Shown: piece after piece, positions 35,641 to 45,208 of the stretch
Layout: each line of letters begins with the position of its first letter
How positions within the stretch are numbered: position 1 is the first letter of the stretch
Assembly (NCBI GenBank): GCA_029561455.1
Contig: JAKQIY010000065.1
Span: 21,001 to 85,000, forward strand
Reading direction: 5' to 3'
Length of the DNA stretch: 64,000 bases
From: a bacterium
GTDB taxonomy: Bacteria > Zhuqueibacterota > Zhuqueibacteria > Residuimicrobiales > Krinioviventaceae
The notes under the pieces: generated by a model
Told to the model about the DNA's origin: nothing
Seen by the model: only the letters and a program-made list of their open reading frames with translations
Database searches by the model: none
Made by a program: the position numbers and the translations under genes

Positions 35641-36846
35641 TTACACAGTTTTATTAACAAACGTTGCCAGGTAATTGATAATCGTACGCGCAGTCTTTTC
35701 CACGCCGAAACTTTGTTCGGCGCGCTGCCGTGCAGCCAGGCTCATCTTTTTTAACAAATCGTCATTGGCCAGCGCCCTGAGCATGGCATTTTTCAGTTCC
35801 ACGACATTTTTAGGCGGGATCAATATAGCGCCGGGACAGTCGCCAATTGCATCCGGCAGGCCGCCGACGGCGCTGACAACCACCGGCGCTCCGCAAGCCA
35901 TGGCTTCCATTACTGCGTTGGGCATACCTTCATGCCAGGTTGGCAGCACAAACAGGTCGCAGGCTTGCATCCACAGGTTGACCTGTTCATTATCAATAGC
36001 GCCCTGCATTATTATTGCGCTTTCCAGTCCCTGCTCCTGAATAAACCGGAGCATACCCTCTTTTTCCACACCATAACCGCAGATCTCAAGAATGGCTTCC
36101 GGCTGCTCGTCATGTAATTGTTTAAATGCCTCCAGCATTTCATAAACACCCTTGTCACGCTTAAAGGTGCCCAGGTACAGAACCAGCTTTTTATGCAAAG
36201 GCAGCCCCAGCTTTTCCCGCACCGGAATTTTATCGGCAACCGGGGTAAAACGGTGCAAATCGACAACCCCATAAACGGACAAGGTCTGTTTGCCGCTCAC
36301 GCTATCAATAATTTTTGCAGCGGCTTTGCCGGAAGCGATAGTACCGTCGAGTCGGTTGGCAATTTCAACAAAACGTTTATATATTGCCTTACTGTAATGA
36401 GGAATAATATTAATATCCCGTCCTATCCCCACACAGACGGCTGGTAATTTCAACACCTTTGCCAACCGCACCGCGGCATCGCCATCCGGGAAAAAACTGC
36501 GGGCATATATAATTTGATAATTATTTTCTTTGTGCAGTTTACAGGCTGATTTTTTTAAAGCCAGAAACATACTTTTTCCTGCCCAGCGATAAAACCAGTT
36601 ACCGGTGATCCTTAAATAGGGGACCGGTATGGCGTTAAGACCGGGAAACTGACACAAAGGGACATCATGGTCATAATTACGCCACTTTTTAAAGATACGC
36701 ATAAAAGGAGGCGTCCAGATCGTCGGCACAATCACGGTAATTTCCATTCCCTGACGGGCCATTTCAATTAATTGGCGCGCCATAAAAATACCATAATTTT
36801 TATTTTCAGTATTGGGGAAAAGGTGAGAAATTACCAAAATCTTCAT
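35641..36846 (-). CDS. GT4-family glycosyltransferase
   Basis: A 401-residue GT-B enzyme. It begins MKILVISHLFPNTENKNYGIFMARQL (glycosyltransferase 4-like acceptor domain), and the donor domain has LVLYLGTFKRDKGVYEMLEAF and the E-x7-E type motif PTWHEGMPNAVMEAMACGAPVV. GGAG lies 8 nt upstream of the ATG. Probable role: elongation of the lipid-linked oligosaccharide. Confidence 0.9.
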   Translation of the reverse strand: MKILVISHLFPNTENKNYGIFMARQLIEMARQGMEITVIVPTIWTPPFMRIFKKWRNYDHDVPLCQFPGLNAIPVPYLRITGNWFYRWAGKSMFLALKKSACKLHKENNYQIIYARSFFPDGDAAVRLAKVLKLPAVCVGIGRDINIIPHYSKAIYKRFVEIANRLDGTIASGKAAAKIIDSVSGKQTLSVYGVVDLHRFTPVADKIPVREKLGLPLHKKLVLYLGTFKRDKGVYEMLEAFKQLHDEQPEAILEICGYGVEKEGMLRFIQEQGLESAIIMQGAIDNEQVNLWMQACDLFVLPTWHEGMPNAVMEAMACGAPVVVSAVGGLPDAIGDCPGAILIPPKNVVELKNAMLRALANDDLLKKMSLAARQRAEQSFGVEKTARTIINYLATFVNKTV

Positions 36847-36879
36847 ATTAACGGCTCCGTCAGTTCTACTTGTTCAGAC

Positions 36880-38280
36880 TCATGTTTTTATCCTGGCCGC
36901 GTGTATTCGTTCATCATCGCTGTCAATTTCACTGGAAATATTACCGGCCAGAAAGGCTACGCCAATTGCATACCAGTACCCCTTTTGAACAATGGTGGTC
37001 GAGGTCATACCGGTAATTAAAGTAAATACAAGAAAGGCTATAGCCAGCCAGCGTAATGGAGGATGGGTTAATTTCAAAGTTTGCAGAAATACTACAATAT
37101 AAATTGAAATCCAGATCAAAAGACCTGTAACACCTAGTTCTCCGGCGATGGCAACTATGTTATTATGGGCAGATTTAACCGGCTTGTAATCCGGAAACAT
37201 CTCAGGGAAATTCCTCCAGCCCCAGCCATTAAAGGGACGTTGCGCCAGGAACTCTAATCCGGACCGCCATTGATCTACACGGCCGCTTTCTTCCAGGTTG
37301 TTTTCCGAATTACGCATACGTTCCTTGGCCATTTCAGTTAACAACGAGGTATTCATTGCGGCAAAGTACATTCCATAGCCGATCAGACAGACCAGACCGA
37401 TACCCAAAATATTTTTTACCAGGTATTTGCCCTTGGCCGATAGTAAAAAAGCGGCAATAGGCGCCATTACGGCAGTACCCAGGGCGGTACGGTTTTGTGT
37501 GTTCAAAATGGCATAGAGCATTAACGGCCCGCCGATTAAGAACAGCAATTTATTGACCCACCCTTTTTCGTTAAACAGGTAAAAGCCGCCCAAAAAGCAA
37601 ATCAAAATAGAATTACCCAAAACATTCGGACTGGTTCCTTCCCCCAGGGTTACCCGGCCCATTTTTTCACCGCCCCCGGCATAGGTAACCTGGCCCTGGG
37701 CTATCATGATCGATGCAATAACGCCTCCCCAAAATAATGCCCACAAGAGCATCTTCATTTGCTTGACATCTTTGATAGTATTCATTAAAATAAATATCAT
37801 TATTATATTCAACAGTAAAGACTTGGTCCCTTCAACAGTGACAGACGGTTCTACTGCCCAAATAATACTCAGGCTGGCAAACCATAAAAACATTAAAATC
37901 GGGATAAATGATTTCGGCATAATAACTTTACCGCGAAAGCGGGTAACAACATAACTCAACATTACAATCAAACCTACCACCCGGCTGCCGGCGCCGATTT
38001 GACTCAATGCCACGCCGCCCTCCAAAGGATAAAAGAAAAACAAAAACATCAGGGCGAACGGCGTGTGATAAAAACTTAATCCGACAACCGCCAATCCTAG
38101 TATAACCATAGCATAGATTTTACTTGATAAAAAAAAGAAAATTCCCGCAGCAATCACAGTTGCCGCTAACAATATTAAAATACACCGGATAGTTCGCTGA
38201 TAATCGGCATCGCGTTCCTCAGTTATTGAGGTTTGCATTACAAGCTGTTCCCGGGTCAGTACTTCCTGTGTTATTGCCAT
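36880..38280 (-). CDS. O-antigen ligase/polymerase family (Wzy/WaaL-like) membrane protein
   Basis: A 466-residue protein with about ten to twelve hydrophobic segments. The large periplasmic loop characteristic of the family carries RMRNSENNLEESGRVDQWRS and FNGWGWRNFPEMFP plus a His in KSAHNNIVAIAGELGVTG. It either polymerises repeat units (Wzy) or attaches glycan to an acceptor; sequence alone does not decide. It is the only such protein in the cluster, which favours polymerase. Confidence 0.85.
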   Translation of the reverse strand: MAITQEVLTREQLVMQTSITEERDADYQRTIRCILILLAATVIAAGIFFFLSSKIYAMVILGLAVVGLSFYHTPFALMFLFFFYPLEGGVALSQIGAGSRVVGLIVMLSYVVTRFRGKVIMPKSFIPILMFLWFASLSIIWAVEPSVTVEGTKSLLLNIIMIFILMNTIKDVKQMKMLLWALFWGGVIASIMIAQGQVTYAGGGEKMGRVTLGEGTSPNVLGNSILICFLGGFYLFNEKGWVNKLLFLIGGPLMLYAILNTQNRTALGTAVMAPIAAFLLSAKGKYLVKNILGIGLVCLIGYGMYFAAMNTSLLTEMAKERMRNSENNLEESGRVDQWRSGLEFLAQRPFNGWGWRNFPEMFPDYKPVKSAHNNIVAIAGELGVTGLLIWISIYIVVFLQTLKLTHPPLRWLAIAFLVFTLITGMTSTTIVQKGYWYAIGVAFLAGNISSEIDSDDERIHAARIKT

Positions 38281-38432
38281 AAGATTTCCAACAATGTTAA
38301 ATTATAATCCTTACCAGGTAATACATGCTAAAAAAAATTCAATGTTTTTACTAACTTTATTATCCACAAAAAATTATCGGAGTATTAGCATATACACTAT
38401 AATCATGAGACAGCAGATATTATAACCAACAC

Positions 38433-39524
38433 TCAAATATTCACATAGTTTCGGTAAACCGGGAAATAAGAATTATTATACACTTCTCCATTTGATTTTT
38501 CCAGGTACTGGTCTTTTCCCAACTCTGTGCATAAATTTTCATATATTTCAGGATTCACAACCCATTTCCATATTTTAAAATCATGCCGCTTTTTTGAAAA
38601 CCCGGCTTTAAAAGTATACAATGAATCCCGTTTTGCGCCTAAACCTCCACCAAGATGAAATATCCGCGCACCCTGCCGGGTTGCCCAGATCCGCACTGTG
38701 TCTTTCTCCAGTTTGCGGGGCGCTAACGGCATAAACTCTGTTCTGGTGCCACCTAAATGGGACTGAACCATATCATTGCACCTGACATACATGCCACTGC
38801 AAATAATTTTACCCTTGAGTGTACACATAAAATGATGAACCTGCGCGCCCAGGCACGATATTAACCTCTCAAAATAGGCTTTATTAAAATAATAATACTT
38901 TTCAGCATTGACCCGGTTCATGGTTTCATAATAAATATCAATAAAATCATCCAGGTACTCCATTTTTTCATCATGATAACATTCAACCCCTAACTCTCGT
39001 AATTTATTTATCCCGCTTTTATGTCCTTTGGAATATTGATGTCTTTGCACGTCAATAGGAAGAGTAAGGTCGATAGAAACGGTCACTCCTGATACTGAAA
39101 TAGTACCTAATCCATTTAAAATATCTGCCTGAGGTATAAAAGTATGCAGCCGGGAGAATACTGTAATGATATTATTTTGTAATAACACTTGCCGTAAAGA
39201 ATCATGAAAACCGTTGATGACGTCCTCCGGAATTGGGAAATGCGAAAAAACCGGTCCGGCGTAGCCGTAAACCGACGTGGCATCCCATAAATCTTTTCCC
39301 AGGATTTCCAGTCCGGGAACCTCCTGAACGGGGCGTACCAGCAACGGTAATGCAATCATATACTGATTTTTTCTATATACATATAAATATGCAGTTCCTT
39401 CCCCGCGTTCTTCAGCCAGTGCATGATAACAGGGTAGATGGTAAAAGTCATAATTAACTGACGATTGAATTATTCCCCTCCATTTGTCAAAATCTTTTAT
39501 TGTTAGCGTTTGTAAATTCACCAT
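38433..39524 (-). CDS. FemAB/GNAT (BioF2-like) transferase
   Basis: A 363-residue protein with the double-GNAT fold of FemAB-like and CelD/BioF2-like proteins. It shares with the protein at 42658 the core GARIFHLGGGLGAKRDSLYTFKAGFSK and a central MYVRCNDMVQSHLGGTRTEF. FemAB enzymes transfer amino acids from aminoacyl-tRNA to lipid II; CelD-like relatives occur in polysaccharide clusters and probably acylate or aminoacylate sugars. AAGGA precedes the ATG. A 152-bp spacer lies between this gene and the Wzy-like gene, with no clear terminator. Confidence 0.8.
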   Translation of the reverse strand: MVNLQTLTIKDFDKWRGIIQSSVNYDFYHLPCYHALAEERGEGTAYLYVYRKNQYMIALPLLVRPVQEVPGLEILGKDLWDATSVYGYAGPVFSHFPIPEDVINGFHDSLRQVLLQNNIITVFSRLHTFIPQADILNGLGTISVSGVTVSIDLTLPIDVQRHQYSKGHKSGINKLRELGVECYHDEKMEYLDDFIDIYYETMNRVNAEKYYYFNKAYFERLISCLGAQVHHFMCTLKGKIICSGMYVRCNDMVQSHLGGTRTEFMPLAPRKLEKDTVRIWATRQGARIFHLGGGLGAKRDSLYTFKAGFSKKRHDFKIWKWVVNPEIYENLCTELGKDQYLEKSNGEVYNNSYFPVYRNYVNI

Positions 39525-39540
39525 ATTGCTGAATCCTTAT

Positions 39541-41349
39541 CTAGTTTACTAAAAACATCTTTCTGGTAAGATACTGCATTTCGGTTTTTAATTGGTATAC
39601 ATAAAAACCGGCCGCTACTTTGCTGTTATAATCATTGGTACCATCCCAGTTCAGTGAATAAAAACCGGGATACCGGTAATCTTCCAGCAGAGTTTTTACT
39701 CTTTGCCCCGTAACGTCAAAAATTGCCAACGTTACATGAGAATAGTGTGATAAACTAAACTGAATAACAGTTCTGGAATTAAATGGATTGGGATAATTTT
39801 GATATAAATGAAAAGTATTCTCCTGTTTTATTACAAGTGTAATAGTTTCAGAAAAATTTAAAGTACCATCATTATCTAGTAGTTTCAAACGATACTTGAT
39901 CTTTCCGTAATCACTTTCCTGATCGGTAAAGCTGTATGTCCGGTAGCGTTGATTAAATTCTACAAAACCAATTTTTATGAATTCATTATTGTCGGTAGAT
40001 CTTTGAATTTCATAACCAAAAAATCCTTCTGCCTGCTCCACCTCCCAACCCAGTTCAACCTGGTTATCCACGATACGGGCATAAAATACTACCAAATGAA
40101 CCGGGGTCGGCTCGGTATGCACAATTATTTTTTCTTCCGCCAGGTTGCCAATTCCCAGTGCGTGACAGGTATTGAGGTACTGCCGTAACGGTAATTCAGC
40201 AAGATCGGGATTCATATATGGTGCAATATTTTCATTCTTCTCACTAGCCACCGGGTATAAAACATATTTGGAGGCGTAATAATCCAACGCGACCGGGTCG
40301 GCGCTAGCCAGAATCACTTCAGTATGCTCCGCAACCGATACGGTTCGTCTGTCTGCCCAGCCAACCCACTCGGCAGTAGTAATAAACAAATCTGCGCAGC
40401 GTACCTGTTGTAAAAAAGTGCCGACCGCGCCCCCCATAACTCCCGGCGCCGGGCCGGGATCATCCCAATTATAGGCAAAGGCATGAAAATTATAAAATCC
40501 GCCGGTGATTATACCGTCAGTTGCCGGGTTGCTGCCGCCGGATAAATCGACAATGCCGAAATGGTTTTTCAAAGCGCTGGTAACACCGGCATAATTACTA
40601 TGATAACATAAAGCGGAAAAAACAATCAACTTGACCGGTTGACCAGTGTACTGCCCATTCTTCCAGGCGCCATTCTTTAAATCGATGGTAATTCCACTAT
40701 AGGAGGAAGTGAATACCGGGTAACTCATAATCGTTTGCCGGTGGTCATCGCCGGAAGCGCCGTTATCATAGATTATATCTGTCAGATAAACGTACCCGTC
40801 ACCTTCTTCCGGCCCGGTAACCCGTGTACCGCCATAATTCTTTACATCGTTCCAGCAATAACTTGTTACATTGGCGTGTCCCTGCGATTGCAACAAATCA
40901 ATCAGATCAACAAGATTATGTACATTAGCAACATCCGAATTGATTTCAAAAGTTGTGCCCCAGGCGCCTTTGCTAAGTGGATCGGCGCGGTGGTTGTTAT
41001 CGCAAATAATAACCTCGCCGGAAAAACCGGGACTGGTTAATATCAATTCAATGAATTTTTTCATGGCTGCCAGGTTTGGTGAACCCTGGTTCCACCATTG
41101 GGCATTGGTCTTAATTACTACAATGTCATTGTTCTGTATGATTGTAGATATCCCTCCCATCTGGGAGATAACGTTCTCCATATTTTGGGCGGGGCCGTTA
41201 TTTCTGGCCATAAAAATATGGGAAACATCATCACGGAAAGGATTGCTTTTCACTGATCGGATCGGCAACAACCCGGCGGCCAGCGCCGCTCCCGATGCCA
41301 GTCCACTCTTTTTAATAAAAGTTCTTCTGTTTATTCTTTTACCAGCCAT
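39541..41349 (-). CDS. DUF362-family protein with Tat signal and C-terminal sorting domain
   Basis: A 602-residue protein. The N-terminus MAGKRINRRTFIKKSG has a twin-arginine motif and a hydrophobic alanine-rich h-region. The body (about 50-390) resembles DUF362: DIVVIKTNAQWWNQG, EVIICDNNHR, ADLFITTAEWVGWADR and the diagnostic LASADPVALDYYAS. An FN3-like segment follows (about 410-510). The last 80 residues form the sorting domain: LYQNYPNPFNSRT, GQRVKTLL, LNWDGTNDYNSKVAAGFYVYQL, MFLVN. The fusion implies folded export by Tat, then movement across the outer membrane. No Fe-S cysteine cluster is seen. Its place inside a polysaccharide cluster is unusual; role unknown. Confidence 0.8.
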   Translation of the reverse strand: MAGKRINRRTFIKKSGLASGAALAAGLLPIRSVKSNPFRDDVSHIFMARNNGPAQNMENVISQMGGISTIIQNNDIVVIKTNAQWWNQGSPNLAAMKKFIELILTSPGFSGEVIICDNNHRADPLSKGAWGTTFEINSDVANVHNLVDLIDLLQSQGHANVTSYCWNDVKNYGGTRVTGPEEGDGYVYLTDIIYDNGASGDDHRQTIMSYPVFTSSYSGITIDLKNGAWKNGQYTGQPVKLIVFSALCYHSNYAGVTSALKNHFGIVDLSGGSNPATDGIITGGFYNFHAFAYNWDDPGPAPGVMGGAVGTFLQQVRCADLFITTAEWVGWADRRTVSVAEHTEVILASADPVALDYYASKYVLYPVASEKNENIAPYMNPDLAELPLRQYLNTCHALGIGNLAEEKIIVHTEPTPVHLVVFYARIVDNQVELGWEVEQAEGFFGYEIQRSTDNNEFIKIGFVEFNQRYRTYSFTDQESDYGKIKYRLKLLDNDGTLNFSETITLVIKQENTFHLYQNYPNPFNSRTVIQFSLSHYSHVTLAIFDVTGQRVKTLLEDYRYPGFYSLNWDGTNDYNSKVAAGFYVYQLKTEMQYLTRKMFLVN

Positions 41350-41376
41350 TCAGTTTACTTTTCTCTTTAATAATCC

Positions 41377-41979
41377 TTATTGGCCTTTAAAAGTAAGCCA
41401 ATACCATACCGTTTTAATCACTTCCCAAACAAAAATTCTGATATTTGCCCGGCTGGTCCACCAATATGTTGGATTAAAAGCGCTTTGTTCCGGGTGAGAA
41501 ATAATTAAATGGATACCGGTATTTTTAAATGCGCGGTCAAAAATAAACCGCACCCGTCCGGTATGATAATTTGAAGTAACCACGATGGCGCTGTGAAAAT
41601 TAAATTGCTGCATCATCTGCCGCAGGGTAATGGCCTGATCGCCGGTTCCCGGGCTGTGACCTTCCAGCACATCCAGCAGGATGCTGCTATCAGGAATGCC
41701 CATATTCATAGCAGTTTGACGCATTCGCAAGGCGCCATACACATCGGTGCCGCCGGCGCACCCGGAAATGATCAGGGTATCCGCCAGATTTTTGTTGAAC
41801 AGATCAACTCCATGGGCAATGCGCTCATTGCTACCGCCGCCCAAAACAATTATTGCATCTACCTGTCCGAGGGGATGATTTACGACCAGCAAGCGCCCCC
41901 CCAATACCATTGCGGCAGCTAAAAGAACAAAAAAAACAACCAGTATTATTCTTACATTTTTTTTATTTATATATTTCAT
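41377..41979 (-). CDS. YdcF/DUF218-family membrane protein
   Basis: A 200-residue protein. One N-terminal transmembrane helix (about 9-30) is followed by a DUF218 domain: AIIVLGGGSNERIAHGVDLF, LIISGCAGGTDVYG, EGHSPGTGDQAITLRQM, AIVVTSNYHTGRVRFIFDRAF. The family includes ElyC/SanA-type proteins linked to envelope polysaccharide metabolism. Its ATG overlaps the stop of the acetyltransferase gene (ATGA), showing coupling. Exact reaction unknown. Confidence 0.88.
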   Translation of the reverse strand: MKYINKKNVRIILVVFFVLLAAAMVLGGRLLVVNHPLGQVDAIIVLGGGSNERIAHGVDLFNKNLADTLIISGCAGGTDVYGALRMRQTAMNMGIPDSSILLDVLEGHSPGTGDQAITLRQMMQQFNFHSAIVVTSNYHTGRVRFIFDRAFKNTGIHLIISHPEQSAFNPTYWWTSRANIRIFVWEVIKTVWYWLTFKGQ

Positions 41980-42620
41980 TCATCACCTAAAAGTTTATTA
42001 ATAGGCCGCGCCGGGTTGCCGAACATGAACGAATGATCCGGTACATTGCGCGAAACAACAGAACCGGCGCCGATTTTACAATAATCTCCGATTACCGTTA
42101 ATGGCGGAACGCTGGCGCCAACCCCGACCAGGCAGCATTTGCCTATATGGGTGCCGCCGCTGAGCACTACCCGGCCGCCAATATGACAATAAGCGCCGAT
42201 GACAGAATTGTGTCCGATAATCGCATTGTTATTGATTATTCCATGCTCGCCGACAACGGCTTCAGTTTCCAGAATTGCATAAGGCATAACTACTGTGCCG
42301 CAACCGATTTTTACAAATTTACCAACAATCGCTGTTGGATGAATTATTGTTGGAAAATTGAAATCCCGATAAAGTTCTGCCAGCTTTTTGCGAACAACAT
42401 TATTGCCTATTGCAAATATTATATTTTTTATATGTAACCGGTCGCTTTCAAGCAAAAATTCATCCGGCGCAAAAACCCTGGCTTGCTTGTAAAATATTTT
42501 CCCCTGCTTTTGTACATTATCATCTATGAAACCGGCAATTTCAAAACATTGCATGGATAAAATCATATCGGCAATTACTGCTGCATGACCGCCGGTTCCA
42601 TACAACCAAATTTTTTCCAT
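41976..42620 (-). CDS. PglD/NeuD-type sugar O/N-acetyltransferase
   Basis: A 214-residue left-handed beta-helix acyltransferase. The start is set at MEKIWLYGTGGHA, because TTTTGGAG lies about 9 nt upstream; an upstream in-frame start (42665) would run into the preceding gene. The N-terminal nucleotide-sugar domain has YGTGGHAAVIADMI and GFIDDN. The hexapeptide-repeat part includes VGEHGIINNNAIIGHNSVIG, with the PglD-like catalytic His137, and ends FMFGNPARPI. With the dehydratase at 50834, aminotransferase at 43881 and transferase at 45209 it completes a diacetylbacillosamine-type pathway. Confidence 0.85.
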   Translation of the reverse strand: MEKIWLYGTGGHAAVIADMILSMQCFEIAGFIDDNVQKQGKIFYKQARVFAPDEFLLESDRLHIKNIIFAIGNNVVRKKLAELYRDFNFPTIIHPTAIVGKFVKIGCGTVVMPYAILETEAVVGEHGIINNNAIIGHNSVIGAYCHIGGRVVLSGGTHIGKCCLVGVGASVPPLTVIGDYCKIGAGSVVSRNVPDHSFMFGNPARPINKLLGDE

Positions 42621-42657
42621 TACATTATACTCCAAAACATCATCTGGTATTATTCTG

Positions 42658-43731
42658 CTAACCACGATATGCCGGAAAATAATTATTATCGACTTCCGGC
42701 AGGTTGTTCTTTATTTTATAATTAATTTTAAATTCTGTCAATTGTTTATAAACATCATTGTGATGTATTTTCTTGATGATATAAAAAGGCGCGGTAGTAT
42801 CTGAAAAAGACTTTTTAAAGCGGAACAGATCATCATCACGGTGCCGGCCGCCGCCCAGATGCAATAACTTGTAGCCGGCATTTTTTGCCCATTCTATAAT
42901 ATGTGAAAATAATATATTATTAGGACGCAGGTGCAGCGTTTCCAACTGTGAAGCGCCCAAATGATAATGACAATACTGACCAAAGGTGAAAAACAAACCC
43001 AAAGCAATATATTCCTGGTTATACTCCACGGCAAATAATTTCACATATTCGCCAAGCAATTCCCGCAGAGAATCGAAATAATCAAGGCTGAAAAAATAAA
43101 AAGCGGTGGTTTGCAACCGTTCCATTGTACTCGTATACATTTTATGGAAACGGGACACATTCTCGGTATTATATGGCAGTTCAACTACTTTTAAACCATT
43201 TTTCACCGCTTTTTTAATATTACGGGTATTCGTATCGCCAAAACAGCCTCTAATCTCCTCAAGGCTTTTATCCAGCTTGATATGTACTGTTTCATTCCAT
43301 AAAACAAGTTGCCGGCTTTTCTCCAATCCCTTATACAGATCATTACGAATCAGGGGATGTAAACGGACAAATTCGCTGATAATATTATTATCCAGGCAAT
43401 ACTTGTCATACTGCGTAAAAAAGTCCTGAATATCACATTCCTGGCAATTAGTCAGGCAGCCGTTATAACCATAGGGAGAAATTGTATCATAATAATCTTC
43501 CTTCAGGGTCGAGAATTCCGGTTCATCATTGATCCGCCGTTTAAAAAATGGTTTGATGATCACCTTATCCGCCGCCTGATGATAAACAAAACAAAAAGGA
43601 GTGCCCGGCATGATCCGCGTACAGGTTTCAATGTAATTCGGATGAAAATAAATATCACAATCCGGAAACCTGCGCACAAGTTCCCGCCACTCTTGTTTAT
43701 CGCTTAAACTCAATACTTGAATTTTTTTCAT
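42658..43731 (-). CDS. FemAB/GNAT (BioF2-like) transferase
   Basis: A 357-residue paralog of the protein at 38433. Matching features are the N-terminal WRELVRRFPDCDIYFHPNYI, the glycan-cluster type TISPYGYNG, a central GLFFTFGQYCHYHLGAS, and the C-terminal GYKLLHLGGGRHRDDDLFRFKKSFSD. Likely transfers an acyl or aminoacyl group to a sugar. Two of these in a cluster with an ACP and an AMP-forming ligase suggest they may be the final acceptor-specific transferases. Confidence 0.8.
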   Translation of the reverse strand: MKKIQVLSLSDKQEWRELVRRFPDCDIYFHPNYIETCTRIMPGTPFCFVYHQAADKVIIKPFFKRRINDEPEFSTLKEDYYDTISPYGYNGCLTNCQECDIQDFFTQYDKYCLDNNIISEFVRLHPLIRNDLYKGLEKSRQLVLWNETVHIKLDKSLEEIRGCFGDTNTRNIKKAVKNGLKVVELPYNTENVSRFHKMYTSTMERLQTTAFYFFSLDYFDSLRELLGEYVKLFAVEYNQEYIALGLFFTFGQYCHYHLGASQLETLHLRPNNILFSHIIEWAKNAGYKLLHLGGGRHRDDDLFRFKKSFSDTTAPFYIIKKIHHNDVYKQLTEFKINYKIKNNLPEVDNNYFPAYRG

Positions 43732-43880
43732 ATTGCTCCACTCAGGGCTTTCAGGTTTTTTTCCGGCTTGACTTTAGAATATTATTAATTTACTTAATTA
43801 AAACACTATGCTCATGAATAAAATGGTAAAAACCGGTTTGCAACAAATATCTAACTTGCACATTATTCATGAATAACCTG

Positions 43881-45083
43881 TTAACGGGTTTTCTTTACTT
43901 TTTCCAACTCTTTTTGCAAAACATTACAAACCAGGTCAATATCTTTTTCCTGTAAATTGTTATAAAACGGCAGCGCCAGGGTTCGGTCAGCTATTCTCTC
44001 CGTTACCGGCAGATCACCACGTTTGTAACCAAAGCTGTTGGTATAAAATGGCTGTAAATGAATGGGCGGGAAATAATTATTACTCCCGATTCCATTCGCA
44101 ATCAATCCCTGCATGATCCGGTTCCGGTCATCCTGGCAGAAATCATCATCCAGACGAATAACATACACAAACCTGCTCCATTTGTTATTTGGCGCCTGGA
44201 ACGGTATGGTTATACCCTTTATACCCATCAATTTTTCATTATACAATTGTCCTACCCGGTCACGCTTGGTCAAAATCTCATGCACTCGTTCCATCTGGGC
44301 GATGCCCAGGGCACAATTAATATCACTTAACCGGTAATTATATCCCAACCGGACATGCGACAGCCATTTGCCATCCACATTCCGGCCCTGGTTACGCGTG
44401 CTGATACACAACTCGGCAATTTCATCATCGTCGGTAATAATTATTCCGCCTTCGCCGGTTGTCAATTGCTTGTTGGGATAAAACGCATACACGCCGGCTC
44501 TGCCCATAGTTCCGGCTTTGGCCCACCCTTTTTTAACAACACCATCGGGCTTGGTGTATTCATAATTATTGAAATAATATTCCGAACCCAATGCTTCGCA
44601 GGAATCCTCCAATACATGCAGATGATATTTATTGGCAATTTGCATGATGCGCTGCATATCCGGAGGTTGGCCAAACACATGTACCGGTAAAATTCCTTTG
44701 ATCTTTTCTCCACGCCCCTCGGCAAACGCTTTTTGGATATAGACTTCAATTTGATCGGGATCGATATTATAACTATGCTCGTCAATATCGACAAATACCG
44801 GTTTGACATTTTCAAACAACAAACAATTGGCCGAGGCAATAAAACTAAAAGAGGTTGTTATCACCTCATCTCCGGCAGTAAAACCAAGTGCGCGCACACA
44901 TAAATGTAAACCACTGGTGCCGCTGTTCACAGCAATCGCATGTTTGGTGCCCGCAAAAGATGTCATTTTTTCTTCAAATTCGGGTAGTTTAGGCCCCAAA
45001 CTAAGAGAGGGCGTTTTTAAAACTTCACTAACGGCGTTTATTTCCAGATCGGTAATATCGGGCCGCGACAAGTTTACTATCAT
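43881..45083 (-). CDS. DegT/DnrJ/EryC1/StrS aminotransferase (PglE-like)
   Basis: A 400-residue PLP-dependent sugar aminotransferase. PLP-site features are NSGTSGLHLCVRAL, VLEDSCEALGSE (Asp160, ring nitrogen partner) and Lys205 in FYPNKQLTTGEGG, the Schiff-base lysine. It should convert a 4-keto nucleotide sugar, made by the dehydratase at 50834, to the 4-amino sugar that the PglD-like enzyme acetylates. Length is slightly above the family's usual 370-390. The 149-bp gap downstream of it shows no gene. Confidence 0.92.
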   Translation of the reverse strand: MIVNLSRPDITDLEINAVSEVLKTPSLSLGPKLPEFEEKMTSFAGTKHAIAVNSGTSGLHLCVRALGFTAGDEVITTSFSFIASANCLLFENVKPVFVDIDEHSYNIDPDQIEVYIQKAFAEGRGEKIKGILPVHVFGQPPDMQRIMQIANKYHLHVLEDSCEALGSEYYFNNYEYTKPDGVVKKGWAKAGTMGRAGVYAFYPNKQLTTGEGGIIITDDDEIAELCISTRNQGRNVDGKWLSHVRLGYNYRLSDINCALGIAQMERVHEILTKRDRVGQLYNEKLMGIKGITIPFQAPNNKWSRFVYVIRLDDDFCQDDRNRIMQGLIANGIGSNNYFPPIHLQPFYTNSFGYKRGDLPVTERIADRTLALPFYNNLQEKDIDLVCNVLQKELEKVKKTR

Positions 45084-45208
45084 AAAGTCCCATCCATTTT
45101 ATAAAAATATTATATTAAATTCTTTATCAGACAAATCAAAATAATTGCATTACAAATACTTTGCCATTCCTTTCAATTGATGCTTTTTTTCAGGTTTTAG
45201 ACAAAAAT

